Notes under the pieces: generated by a model
Databases searched by the model: none
Told to the model about the DNA's origin: nothing
What the model saw: only the letters and a program-made list of their open reading frames with translations
Shown here: piece by piece, positions 26,760 to 35,570 of the stretch
Layout of the letters: the number at the start of each line of letters is the position of its first letter
How positions within the stretch are numbered: position 1 is the stretch's first letter
Assembly: GCA_036703315.1 (NCBI GenBank)
Contig: DATNPH010000152.1
Coordinates: forward strand, 25,274 to 89,273
Length of the DNA: 64,000 nt
DNA from: DATNPH01 sp036703315
GTDB taxonomy: Bacteria > Cyanobacteriota > Cyanobacteriia > Cyanobacteriales > Coleofasciculaceae
Direction of reading: 5' to 3'
Position numbers and translations under genes: made by a program

Positions 26760-27029
26760 TTAGGCGGCAAGAAGCAGTTCATCGTGGAAAATAAACTGAT
26801 AGCTGATTGGAAATATCAGGGTAGGGGATACGGGAGAGCAACAATGGTAGAGGTAATTCGCCGCCTCAAACTGTATCCTGATGTAGAGATAATTACCACT
26901 AGTTATCGCAAGTAAAATGAAATAGCCGCAAAGTTATACCAAAGTTTGGGATTTGCACTATGGGATATTGCATGGGCAAAATCTTACCCTACTGAAGTCT
27001 TCGTGAAACTTCAGGAATTTTACCAGTAG
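26760..27029 (+). pseudogene. GNAT acetyltransferase pseudogene with internal stop
   Basis: One frame reads FIVENKLIADWKYQGRGYGR (the GNAT acetyl-CoA loop QGRGYG), continues ATMVEVIRRLKLYPDVEI and SYRK, then meets TAA at 26913. It resumes in the same frame as NEIAAKLYQSLGF, the classic GNAT C-terminal motif, to a TAG at 27027. A single nonsense change therefore breaks it, and the N-terminal half is missing upstream of a TAA near 26748. The remnant is similar to SpeG/RimI-type small acetyltransferases. Confidence 0.75.
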
Positions 27030-27080
27030 CTACCGCCGCCACATGAGTTATAAAGTGAGTCATGGCTGGATTAAACAGAG

Positions 27081-27533
27081 TCAAGGAACTGGATACTGGT
27101 CAAATTTCTGCATCAATTCAAGTAGTTCTTCTTGGCTAGGCTGTCGCCCATTCTTAGTTAGTTCAGCTAACCCCTCAAAGTACTGTTCGCGTGAATCGGC
27201 AGGACAGAACATGATTAACAGCTTCGATCGCGTTTGTCCTGGATTGGAGAAGCCATGCGGCGTATTCTCTGGCACAAGCATGAACGCTCCTGGTGCAGCC
27301 GTTACTCTACGTTGATCAAGTACCAGTTCAACTTCACCTTCTACCACGTAGAACATTTCGGTCAGTTGCTTGTGGATATGAGGACTTGCGCCTTCGGTTC
27401 CTGGCTCCATGACAAACTCGAATAACCCAAAGTGACCCTGTGTATTTTCGCCTGTTACTTTGAAGGTGCAGGTACTCGTGCGAATCTTGACCGATGGCCC
27501 TTCTCCAGGTTGCAAAATGATAGGTAACGACAT
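27081..27533 (-). CDS. Cupin-domain protein
   Basis: The 150-residue single-domain cupin has motif 1 around PHIHKQLTEMFYVVEGE (two His, one Glu metal ligands) and motif 2 around PENTPHGFSNPG. These form a metal site in a beta-barrel. Such small cupins are dioxygenase-like or bind small ligands; the role here is unknown. ATG at 27533 follows AGGAG with seven bases between, a good ribosome site. The C-terminal 40 residues are helical, ending LMQKFDQYPVP, a tail often seen in this subgroup. No operon partner is seen; the upstream gene on the other strand is the broken GNAT. Confidence 0.85.
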   Translation of the reverse strand: MSLPIILQPGEGPSVKIRTSTCTFKVTGENTQGHFGLFEFVMEPGTEGASPHIHKQLTEMFYVVEGEVELVLDQRRVTAAPGAFMLVPENTPHGFSNPGQTRSKLLIMFCPADSREQYFEGLAELTKNGRQPSQEELLELMQKFDQYPVP

Positions 27534-27696
27534 AACAACTCCTGGTTAATTGGTGTATTTTCGACTCATTTGAAATCAAAGGTAGAGTTTGTTTGGCTGA
27601 TTGATCAGTGTAGGCAATCAAGCCCGCTACTATGTTGACATTCAAAAAATTGATAACTGAGTAGCGAAAAACTGGTCACTGTTGAACTATGCTGAA

Positions 27697-30525
27697 TTAC
27701 TCGATTTCCAGCTCCCAGGAATCATCAACTGGCTCTTGCGTCCAGGAATCATCAACGGGGCTTGAGTTAACTCCAGTAGAAGATCCTGAGTAGGAGTAGG
27801 TAAACTCTGTACATTTTCCAGCAGGATCGACGTGAAGTTCAAATAAGGGGCTATCCTCACACTGACAGCTTCCTACTTTAAAAAACCGACACACTGCACA
27901 GCAATCTTCTCCTGATGCGATCGCATCCCCGATTGCCTTCTGGCGTACAATGCTTTGTTGGGTTACAGGACTTAGTTTGAGATGAAATCCATCCCACTTG
28001 GCTTTAAGTATTCCAGATGTCGCTAACAGTTGCCAGCGTGGATCATTCTCTACGACTTGTTCTGGGATACGTAACCACGCTCCTTCTACTTCGGCTTCAA
28101 CTAATACTTCAAACTCTTGAGGAAGACCAATTTTGGTAATTTGCGAAGCACTTAAATGGTCTGGTGCTTGACCATACTCTATCGTCTCTCCTACCTCAGG
28201 GATATGGATATAGTGTTTAGATCGCAAATCCCCAGTCCGTGCCAACTCATGCAGCGTATCATTGGAGCCGTGAATCAAGATTAGGTGCTTAGGATTAACT
28301 TTGTTAATCACCTGAGTCAAACCTATTTTATCCGCATGAGCTGAAAGACTAAACCGTTCAATCCTTGCTCTGACCGTAATCTCCTTACCATCTAATTCAA
28401 TTGTGTCTCCAGTGTGAAGATTTTGAAGCAATCGCCCTGGTGACTCTTCATCGGTGTAGCCAGAAATAAAGATAGCCGCATTCTCTCGTTCCAGCAATGT
28501 CCCGGCGTAGTAAACACTTGGACCACCAGTCAGCATCCCTGAACTAGCAACAATTACGCTCGGAGTAGCCATTGCTAAGGGTCTTTCTTTGGGAGAACCG
28601 ATAGGAATAATTGGTGGATTTGAGGTTTCATTAAAGAAGGGTTCTTCTTGTTTGGCAAAGTTCTGTACAGCAGAAGGCAGTAGTTCTAGATTGCCTCTAA
28701 ATGTATCTGTGACGGCTCGAACGAGTCCATCCACAAAAACAGGTATTTTGAGTTTGTTGAACAGGGCACTTGTGCGGATACCTAACAAGATTTCTTGAGC
28801 ACGTCCTAAGGCAAAAGCGGGGATAAGAACATTACCGCCGCTTTGTACAACTTCCGCGATCGCCTTCATTAAAGCTGTCTCTTGATTCCTTCTAGCGGGA
28901 TGAGTATCTGCCCCATAAGTAGACTCGGTAATCAGCATCTCGCAGTTGGGCAACTCAGCCAGCTTTAATCCTTCTGTCGTGCGGCTGGAGGTAGTATTGT
29001 AATCACCCGTATACAGTAAGCTTCTCTCTCCATACCTTAAATAGATGCAAGCGGCTCCCAAAATATGACCCGCATTGATAAAGCGTACTTTTAACCCAGG
29101 CAGGGGTTCAAAGTCAACGCCAATCGGTTGAGTTTCCAACCGGAACAAGGTACGGTCCAAGTCAATTTCATCAAAGAGTTCAGGCGAGTCTTCCGAGCGT
29201 TGCTGCACTTTCAAACAGTCAGTCAACATGACATGAGCAATCTCACGAGTGCCGGGGGTACAAATCATCCGCACACCCGGAAAACGATTTTGAAATACAG
29301 GAACGGCTCCTATATGGTCTTGATGAGCGTGAGAAATCAGCAGGAGGTCTGGGTTTTTGAGATGGTCCAGTGCTGGCAGGGGATCATAGCCTTTTGGACG
29401 AGTGCCGCAATCTAGAACGACTTCATAGGGACCAATCAGAATTCGGAAACAGGAAGCACCAATCCCTCTAGCTGCTCCCAAAGGAGTAACGCTCAAGTGA
29501 TCGCTAAGCGTGTGTGTTAGCGAGGAGTCAAATGTCCCAAAGTCTTGTGTAGATTGGAGATTAGGGTGAGACGGATACTGATAAACTACTGGTTTTTTCC
29601 GACCAGCAAAAACTTTTACTCGGGCATGAAGCTGGGTACTTCTAGAGAAAGCCTCCCATTCCCAGCTCGAAGCGGTTCGTTTTTTAGGACTTTCCAGCTC
29701 CCAATCAGAGGTGTGAGTTTCTGCAACAAGAGCTGCGATCGCGCTATGTGCCCGTTCCGCTAACCTTGTTTCTGTGGAATCTTCAATGTCACTCTTCAGC
29801 TTATTGGATACGTCTTTTTGAGTCAGTAGACTGGCATCAGCCTGGTTACCGTTGTTAGTGGTAGGTGTCTCACTGAATGATTTTGAGGATTTAGTGGTAG
29901 GTGTCTCACTAGGTGATTTTGAGGAACCTACTTTCTTCGTAGTGCCATTAGTCAGAACCAGACCTGTAGTTGAGTCATTCTGGCTTTGTTTTCTTTGTGT
30001 TACTGGCTCCACCACAGGTAGCGTTAAATCAGTTTGCGCCTTTTGGGATAAGTGATGTGCTTCATCAATTGGGTGAGCTTGGAGTATTTGTAGACATTCT
30101 CCTCGACGGGCAGCTAAGACCTGCCACAACTGCCCAATCTTCATGCGAGGGTCCGGAGAGAGAAGACTGATTTTTAGAGTTTTTACACCTGTTTGGCTAA
30201 CCTTGAGCTGGACAAATTGTCCACGCTTTCCCAGTTGTACTACTCGCCCTAAAAGCCTACATTCTTCTACAGTTCCATTAGGTTCACCAATTGAGTAACT
30301 ATCGATTTTCAAGGTTTGAATTATACCTGTGGAATCAGTAGTGGGGATAACCTGCCATGATTCTATGTCCTGCGGATAGTCTGCATTTGGGTCTTTCAGG
30401 CGAAATCTGGTGTTATCCCGACATATAAAATAATTCACCTCGTCCACTGATTCGATGTGTCCGATCAGGGTGAACTGGAAGATATTGGGATGATAGAGGG
30501 TTGCTTGTGTAGTAGCGTTGGGCAT
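27697..30525 (-). CDS. MBL-fold beta-CASP RNase-like protein with long N-terminal extension
   Basis: About 942 residues from the ATG at 30525 (an upstream TTG at 30555 adds ten). A core from about residue 340 carries the metallo-beta-lactamase motifs SHAHQDHIGAVP, GHILGAACIYL and YTGDYN, then the beta-CASP motifs ESTYG and SGMLTGGPSVYY, and the RMMBL segment with LSAHADK and LIHGSNDT. These mark CPSF73/RNase J-like RNA or DNA nucleases. The N-terminal 330 residues are not recognised and include a 36-bp tandem duplication. The C-terminus has a cysteine cluster (CCAVCRFF, CQCEDS, CTEF) that may bind zinc. A role in RNA processing is inferred from the family. Confidence 0.8.
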   Translation of the reverse strand: MPNATTQATLYHPNIFQFTLIGHIESVDEVNYFICRDNTRFRLKDPNADYPQDIESWQVIPTTDSTGIIQTLKIDSYSIGEPNGTVEECRLLGRVVQLGKRGQFVQLKVSQTGVKTLKISLLSPDPRMKIGQLWQVLAARRGECLQILQAHPIDEAHHLSQKAQTDLTLPVVEPVTQRKQSQNDSTTGLVLTNGTTKKVGSSKSPSETPTTKSSKSFSETPTTNNGNQADASLLTQKDVSNKLKSDIEDSTETRLAERAHSAIAALVAETHTSDWELESPKKRTASSWEWEAFSRSTQLHARVKVFAGRKKPVVYQYPSHPNLQSTQDFGTFDSSLTHTLSDHLSVTPLGAARGIGASCFRILIGPYEVVLDCGTRPKGYDPLPALDHLKNPDLLLISHAHQDHIGAVPVFQNRFPGVRMICTPGTREIAHVMLTDCLKVQQRSEDSPELFDEIDLDRTLFRLETQPIGVDFEPLPGLKVRFINAGHILGAACIYLRYGERSLLYTGDYNTTSSRTTEGLKLAELPNCEMLITESTYGADTHPARRNQETALMKAIAEVVQSGGNVLIPAFALGRAQEILLGIRTSALFNKLKIPVFVDGLVRAVTDTFRGNLELLPSAVQNFAKQEEPFFNETSNPPIIPIGSPKERPLAMATPSVIVASSGMLTGGPSVYYAGTLLERENAAIFISGYTDEESPGRLLQNLHTGDTIELDGKEITVRARIERFSLSAHADKIGLTQVINKVNPKHLILIHGSNDTLHELARTGDLRSKHYIHIPEVGETIEYGQAPDHLSASQITKIGLPQEFEVLVEAEVEGAWLRIPEQVVENDPRWQLLATSGILKAKWDGFHLKLSPVTQQSIVRQKAIGDAIASGEDCCAVCRFFKVGSCQCEDSPLFELHVDPAGKCTEFTYSYSGSSTGVNSSPVDDSWTQEPVDDSWELEIE
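29855..29926 (-). repeat. 36-bp tandem duplication inside the beta-CASP gene
   Basis: Two head-to-tail copies (29855-29890 and 29891-29926) differ at few positions and encode SETPTTKSSKSF-like Ser/Thr-rich linker repeats, keeping the frame. Confidence 0.85.
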
Positions 30526-31729
30526 CGGGTTGGTGATGGGGAAGTAGCCCGTCAAGATGTTCGCGTGTTGGTTGCGTTTTTCTTCACGGGCGCTATGGTT
30601 TCAGGTTAGTAAACTTAGAGGCTAGCAAACTCAGAAGGGAGAGAGTGTTCCATCAACTGCTCACCGTTATTTACTCTGTCTCCTCATACAGCCCCGATTG
30701 TGTTGGCTTGAGCCATTAAGCCACTGACTTTCCCCTGTAGAGAAGTACACAGGGCGAATTATCAGAACGTCCTGTGGGCACATTCCAAGGCTTACGCCAA
30801 TGATATCAGAGACGGAGGTAAGTGGATCGCTCCCAAACCTAAACAAACCGATGGAAGCGAATGGACGCTAGCATCCGTTGCTTGATAGCCGAAAAGCAGA
30901 CATCTGGCGTATTACCCTCTATTCAAGCTCAAGAGCAGGGTGGAGTAGCATAAAAGAAAAAACCCTACGGTATAACAAGCAGGGTGTGAACAATTCCTTG
31001 AATTACATATAATTACTAACGCTTAAAGGCTACCACTGCTAAAGCTCTAGCCTATATGTGGGTAAACACATGTTCAATTAGAGCCAAATTGCTCGACATC
31101 TGAGATGTAATCGCTTGCCCTTGGAATAGCAGCGGTGACACTACTCAGGCTGATTAGTAGTTGGTGGTACCTCGGATCAGGGATTGGGGGTTACGTCGCA
31201 ATAAAAGGGTAATGCCCATTTCATCACCATTTCATTTTTGTTTGATATGTTGCTTCCTTAAGAATAGAACTGTGTCCCCTCAACTTTGAGGGGATTTCCT
31301 TTGTACATGAAGGCACCTCAATGAAGCTATTGAAAGTCGGAAAGTATTTGATTAACTCTTAATGTATTTCTCAGGCTTGGATTGCATGTACTGTTCGGAA
31401 ATTTTACCGAACATAATTTTATGTCTATAAATAGATGATATTTGTTATCGTACTAGCTTCTATAGGTAGCTATGCACTTTGAATAATAGAGACTGGTAAT
31501 GGCAAGCATAGGCAACAGGCACGGTACACATTTGAAAGCTTGAATCACCTAATTCTTGCTTTCTGTGTGCTTCTCAATGCGATCGCTCCGATTGTGCCTA
31601 CTACCATTGTTCCTGTATAAATTCTGCTCCGATCACAGCACTTATGGACTCTTGCAAATCTCTTCTACGAATCTGAATGATGCAGTCGGACTTGATAGAA
31701 CTGATACCAAATTCGTTGTTGTAACACGA
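30526..31729. other. Long gene-poor stretch
   Basis: About 1.2 kb without a convincing gene. A start-less frame at 30712-30885 looks protein-like (ANYQNVLWAHSKAYANDIRD, then a lysine-rich run and stop) and may be a gene remnant of unknown type. A perfect hairpin lies at 31276-31293. The frame at 31556-31738 has no ribosome site or recognisable content. Base composition is AT-rich near 31321-31500. Confidence 0.5.
31276..31293 (+). terminator. Terminator-like perfect hairpin
   Basis: CCCCTCAA-CT-TTGAGGGG forms an 8-bp stem with a 2-nt loop, followed by ATTTCCTTT. It has the look of an intrinsic terminator reading rightward, but no gene ends just before it, so it may end an unannotated small RNA or be another dispersed palindrome. 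Confidence 0.45.
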
Positions 31730-31884
31730 TTAATATAATTCGTAAACTACTTTCACCGTTGATTCACTGGGTACAGGTTCGAGGTGGAAGCCCAGTTTTT
31801 CACAAACATGCTGCATTGCCCGGTTTTCGCTAAGAATTATAGCCGTAAGTGGCTGTAATTTTTCCTGTGTGGCTATTGGAGAAG
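31730..31884 (-). pseudogene. C-terminal remnant of a GNAT acetyltransferase
   Basis: The minus-strand frame reads EKLQPLTAIILSENRAMQ, then HVCEKLGFHLEPV and ends VVYELY followed by TAA at 31732-31730. ILxENRAM...CEKLGF is the standard GNAT C-terminal pattern, especially of GNAT domains in Pat-type protein acetyltransferases. Everything before it is missing: the remnant ends at the edge of the inverted-repeat element starting at 31888. Confidence 0.65.
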
Positions 31885-31887
31885 ATT

Positions 31888-32010
31888 AGATCTCTTGCAC
31901 AAATTAATTGAAACTCCTCCCCAACCCTCAGGAGCAACGGGGAGGGAGCAAGATTTCCTCCCCCACTTCGAGGGATTGAGGGGGGTCAATCCGAGTTATG
32001 CAAGAGGTCT
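31888..32010. mobile_element. MITE-like inverted-repeat element, about 123 bp
   Basis: The ends AGATCTCTTGCACAA and TTATGCAAGAGGTCT are near-perfect inverted repeats of 15 bp. The interior is C/G-rich (CTCCCCAACCC... GGGGAGGGAGC ... CCTCCCCCAC ... GAGGGGGG) and can fold into a long hairpin. No ORF inside. AGACCTCTTGCATAA-type ends recur widely in cyanobacteria, so this is a non-autonomous dispersed element. Confidence 0.65.
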
Positions 32011-32124
32011 ATTTGAGAATACTCCTAAAATTCTTATGTCTCACGACACCTATCGTTTACCTTTGGCACAATAGTGGTAGCGGCTTACTGTGTTCAGTAC
32101 GGGGCTAATTGCCAAAAATATTCC

Positions 32125-32502
32125 ATGACTATAGTGACCTCTCAAGAAATTGCTCAGTTTCGCTCTCAATTAGCTAGTAATCCCGAAGCAATGAAAGCAC
32201 TTGATGTGATCGAGGATTGTGAAGGAGATTTGGAAGATGCCGCGATCGCGTTAGCCATTCGTGCGGGACAGCAACCTCAGAGAGACAATGCCGAATGGTT
32301 AGACGCTTTAGCCCGAAAATGCCGTGCTGTGATTTGTCAAAAGGAATTTCGGGAAGACTTGGTGAATAGCTCAGTTGGACCAATGGTCAGATACTTAGCG
32401 GAGACACCACTACTTCCGTCAATCCTCGCAACGCCAGTGCTGATGTATGTACTGAGGCAAGGCGTGAACAAGTTTTGTGAGCCACTTGACTCTCAGTTTT
32501 GA
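32125..32502 (+). CDS. Conserved-looking hypothetical protein
   Basis: About 125 residues from ATG 32125 (an in-frame start at 32074 adds 17 unlikely residues). It begins MTIVTSQEIAQFRSQLASNP and is mostly helical, with an acidic helix DVIEDCEGDLEDAAIALAIR and a hydrophobic C-terminal helix ILATPVLMYVLRQG. I do not recognise a family. Uninterrupted regular helix pattern and HIP1 sites within it support a real gene. It is followed after 111 bases by a small XRE regulator on the same strand, so they may be co-transcribed. Confidence 0.55.
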   Translation: MTIVTSQEIAQFRSQLASNPEAMKALDVIEDCEGDLEDAAIALAIRAGQQPQRDNAEWLDALARKCRAVICQKEFREDLVNSSVGPMVRYLAETPLLPSILATPVLMYVLRQGVNKFCEPLDSQF

Positions 32503-32613
32503 TAGAAGGGTCAGATTCCTTTACTCGATCATGATTAAAGTGCAAAGCCCTACTACCCGTCAATACTTAGCGCTAAGTTTTAGCGGTCGCTGGGTTGGAA
32601 TGTTCAGTCAGCT

Positions 32614-32838
32614 ATGGATTTGAGAGCCTTGAGAGAACGTGCAGGGCTCACCATCCTTGACGTATCGCGTGACCTAAAATGCGCTGAATCCTCAATCCGT
32701 AATTGGGAAAAAGGCAGGACAACGCCAAAATTAGAGGTATGGCAAGTCTTTCGCCTGCGCAAGTTGTATCAATGCACAGAAGAAGAGCTAGTGCAAGCTG
32801 CTCAAGAATCAATGCTGACTCAAGAGACGCAGCATTGA
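32614..32838 (+). CDS. XRE-family (Cro/CI-type) small DNA-binding protein
   Basis: The 74-residue protein is essentially one HTH_XRE domain: LRALRERAGLTILDVSRDL, then ESSIRNWEKGRTTPKLEVWQ and a final helix. The pattern AGLT...VS...SSIRNWEKG...P is diagnostic. No toxin gene or partner adjoins it, unless the upstream hypothetical protein plays that part. ATG at 32614. Confidence 0.8.
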   Translation: MDLRALRERAGLTILDVSRDLKCAESSIRNWEKGRTTPKLEVWQVFRLRKLYQCTEEELVQAAQESMLTQETQH

Positions 32839-33091
32839 TTTCCCGTAGAGTGATTCGCTTGCGCGAAAGCTACTTTACCCTTCTGGTTCTCCTTTGGAGC
32901 ACGAGAACGCTTCACGGACATTGAATTGAAAGAGGCGATCGCACTTACTGATGAGAAAATGCGATAGCCTCTCAAAACGGATAAACAACAATTTCTCCTG
33001 AAGTTGCCGGAGCAGTTGTTGCAGGTTCTTACAACAAAATCAGCCAGCAAGCCAACAGGATGGCTAAATCCGTCTCGACCAAGTCATCCTA

Positions 33092-33841
33092 TTATTTCAC
33101 TGCTAGCTGCTGAGTACGCAAGTATTCATCAAGGGCTTCAGAACCACCGATTAGTTTTCCGTCGATAAAAACTTGTGGCACTGTTGTTCCGCCGGCAACA
33201 GCACGTAAAGAGCGAGTGGTAATATTCTTGCCCAAAACGATTTCTTCAAAATCGATTCCGCTTTCCTTGAGAGCCTCCTTAGCGCGGGCGCAATAAGGAC
33301 AACCCACTTTGGTGAACAGTGAAACAGTCTTCGGCTTAGCTGCTTCTGGGTTGATGTACTTGAGCATTGTCTCGGCGTCAGACACCTCAAAGGGATCGCC
33401 CTCAACCTCTGGTTCAATAAACATCTTTTCGATCACGCCATCGTTCACTAACATTGAATAGCGCCATGACCGCTTACCGAAACCGAGGTTTTCTTTGTCA
33501 ACGAGCATTCCCATCTTCTGGCTGAATTCACCGTTGCCATCGGGAATGAATGTGATATTTTCTGCCTCTTGAGTTTTCTGCCACTCATTCATGACAAAGG
33601 CGTCATTGACTGAAAAACAGATAATGTCATCAATGCCATTCTGTTTGAATACCCCAGCCAATTCGTTGTAACCGGGTACGTGTGTAGATGAACAAGTGGG
33701 CGTAAAGGCTCCAGGTAGCGAAAAGACGATTACTTTCTTACCCGCAAACAGCTGATCGGTTGTGATATCAACCCATTGATTATCTTTGCGAGCTCTGAAA
33801 GTGACATTGGGAACTCTTTCCCCTTCGCGATTTCTCAACAT
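33092..33841 (-). CDS. Peroxiredoxin-glutaredoxin fusion (hybrid Prx5)
   Basis: The 249-residue protein has residues 1-160 as a Prx5/type II peroxiredoxin with peroxidatic Cys in FSLPGAFTPTCSSTHVPGY. Residues about 172-245 form a glutaredoxin with the CPYC active site (KVGCPYCARAKEAL) and TVPQVFIDG. The fused Grx can recycle the Prx with glutathione, as shown for bacterial hybrid Prx5 proteins; the enzyme reduces H2O2 and organic hydroperoxides in the cytosol. ATG at 33841 follows AAGGAAC. A perfect inverted repeat lies upstream in the promoter region. Confidence 0.9.
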   Translation of the reverse strand: MLRNREGERVPNVTFRARKDNQWVDITTDQLFAGKKVIVFSLPGAFTPTCSSTHVPGYNELAGVFKQNGIDDIICFSVNDAFVMNEWQKTQEAENITFIPDGNGEFSQKMGMLVDKENLGFGKRSWRYSMLVNDGVIEKMFIEPEVEGDPFEVSDAETMLKYINPEAAKPKTVSLFTKVGCPYCARAKEALKESGIDFEEIVLGKNITTRSLRAVAGGTTVPQVFIDGKLIGGSEALDEYLRTQQLAVK

Positions 33842-33872
33842 CTATTTTGTTCCTTGAACTATTAAGACGTAC

Positions 33873-33909
33873 TCGTTATGGCTTCTATATAATACTGTAG
33901 TCATAACGA
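33873..33909 (-). promoter_or_regulatory. Candidate operator/promoter of the peroxiredoxin-glutaredoxin gene
   Basis: TCGTTATG (33873-33880) and CATAACGA (33902-33909) are perfect 8-bp inverted arms 21 bases apart, 32 bases upstream of the start codon. The spacer, read on the minus strand, contains TATTATAT, a plausible -10 element. A repressor dimer bridging the two arms would cover the promoter. Cyanobacterial type II Prx genes are known PerR-type targets, but these arms are not an obvious PerR box. Confidence 0.5.
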
Positions 33910-34042
33910 ATATGATTTTACAAGGATGTGTCACCAAAACCTGAATTACTGCCTTCCCAGTCTAAAATTGCGTCCTACCAGAGGACTCAACCCGTGGGTA
34001 GAGAAACACATAAGGTATTCTTCTGGTGGGGAGGGATTGAAT

Positions 34043-35329
34043 CTAAGAACGGCTACTGTTCCACTCTTGAGCGGCATCAGCAATTGCCTTATCTACGGTC
34101 TTTTCACCCAACATTGCCGCCTGCAAATTATCATAAATTGCCTTTTGCAGCTTGTTGATGTCTTTCATCCTCGGTATCAAGACCTCTGCGTCTTGGATTT
34201 GGCTAGCAGTAATATCCCTGGCTTGCTCCACTGGTGACACCTTACCATCACCAGTTAGCGATCGCCTATACTCTTGCAACGCCTCAAGCGTAGATGGTAG
34301 GACATTCGCCGCCTTCGCAAAAGCCAGTTGATTTTCCGTATTCGTCACAAACAGAGCAAATTTTAGAGCCGCATCCGCCTTGCGGGTGTCGCGCGGGATA
34401 ACCAAATTCATCACAGCAACATTCTTCTTACCCGTCTCACCAGTAATCTGCGGTGCTGCGGCTGAGACTTGACCAATGGTCGGTGCATTTTTGGTAATGG
34501 TATCCATAAACTCCGCACCACTAGACAACAGAGCTGTCTCACCTGCCTGGTATAACTCTATAGCTCGCCGATGCCCTTGGGTAAGAGCTTCCTTAGGCAT
34601 CAGCCCCTGCTTATAAAAATCTACCCAATACTGAAATGCTGCTTTGCCTTTGGGAGTGTTAAAAGCCGCTTTCCCTTGAGCATCGACTAACTCGACTCCC
34701 ATCTGGACAAACGATTCTAGTATCTCACCTGAATCTTCCGGAACCAGCGTGATAAAAAAAGCATACTTGCCCGTCTTATCCTTTATTTGCTTCGCCACCT
34801 GCGCCAGTTCCGCATAAGTTGCAGGAGGCTTGGCAACACCCGCTTTTTGCAACAAATTCTTGTTGTAAATCGTTACTCGACTGGTGAGATACCAAGGAAT
34901 GCCAAAGCTTTTATTGTTGAGGGTACTGTCTTTCCAAATCTTGGGCAAATACTGCTGGCGCACGGCTTCAGAGACTTTGGTGTCCAGATCTAACCAAGCA
35001 TTGCGTACCGCCAATTGGGTAGCAAAGCTAGGATTCAGGTTTACTACATCGGGGGCAGTTTTTGCCGAAACAGCTGTCAGGATTTTGTTTTCCATCGCTG
35101 TCCAGGGAATGTCAACCCAGCGTACCTTTACGCCTTTATTTTCGGTTTCAAACTTGGCAATTAGTTGATTGAAGTAGTCGGTAAACTTTGGCTGTAACTG
35201 CATTGTCCAGAACTCAAGTTCAGGTTTTGCAGATGGCGATGGACTGGGACGACAGCTGACAACCCAGCTCAACAGCAGCCCCAACAGGGCAAGAATACCT
35301 AAACGTCTCCAAGTTCTAATTCTGCTCAT
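34043..35329 (-). CDS. ABC transporter sugar-binding lipoprotein
   Basis: The 428-residue protein has a signal peptide ending in lipobox WVVSC (Cys26), so it is a lipid-anchored periplasmic protein. The mature part follows solute-binding family 1 (maltose/glycerol-3-phosphate type): LEFWTMQLQPKFTDYF, VKVRWVDIPW, KTAPDVVNLNP, FGIPWYLTSRVTIYNKNLL, and a C-terminal LQKAIYDNLQAAMLGEKTVD. Its substrate is a sugar or related solute. No permease or ATPase gene adjoins it, so it must work with components encoded elsewhere, as is common in cyanobacteria. ATG at 35329. Confidence 0.88.
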   Translation of the reverse strand: MSRIRTWRRLGILALLGLLLSWVVSCRPSPSPSAKPELEFWTMQLQPKFTDYFNQLIAKFETENKGVKVRWVDIPWTAMENKILTAVSAKTAPDVVNLNPSFATQLAVRNAWLDLDTKVSEAVRQQYLPKIWKDSTLNNKSFGIPWYLTSRVTIYNKNLLQKAGVAKPPATYAELAQVAKQIKDKTGKYAFFITLVPEDSGEILESFVQMGVELVDAQGKAAFNTPKGKAAFQYWVDFYKQGLMPKEALTQGHRRAIELYQAGETALLSSGAEFMDTITKNAPTIGQVSAAAPQITGETGKKNVAVMNLVIPRDTRKADAALKFALFVTNTENQLAFAKAANVLPSTLEALQEYRRSLTGDGKVSPVEQARDITASQIQDAEVLIPRMKDINKLQKAIYDNLQAAMLGEKTVDKAIADAAQEWNSSRS

Positions 35330-35570
35330 TTAAACCTTAATTTCCGATGCATTGCGCTAGCAGTCAATCATCCTACCTTATGGAGACAGGGAGTTTACAA
35401 GGGTTCAAACTACTTCGTAACAGGCTTTGCCTAAGGTTTGTCGCGCTGGGGCTATGCGCTACACGCATGCTCCCTATTGAAAAGGAATAAAACTGACCAC
35501 TGATGACCGCTTTTTTGTGAAAAGTTCCATCACATGATGCTTCGGCAAAAACTGATGGTAAATTTGAATC
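35330..35570. repeat. Left flank of TnpB element with dispersed GC-rich repeat
   Basis: Around 35421-35472 a copy of the dispersed module CAGGCTTTGCCTAAGG... GGGGCTATGCGCTACACGCATGC occurs. The left end of the TnpB element must lie between here and 35571, but no boundary could be fixed by eye. Confidence 0.45.

Noticed and set aside
31556..31738. 60-codon plus-strand frame
   Set aside because: No ribosome site, no recognisable content, and the GNAT remnant on the other strand overlaps its end.
31770..31800. GGTTCGAGG resembling a tRNA T-loop
   Set aside because: No acceptor stem or anticodon arm fits around it, and it is part of the GNAT remnant codons.
33926..34237. Plus-strand frames overlapping the end of the sugar-binding protein gene
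   Set aside because: They are shadows of the minus-strand lipoprotein gene and its short downstream region.
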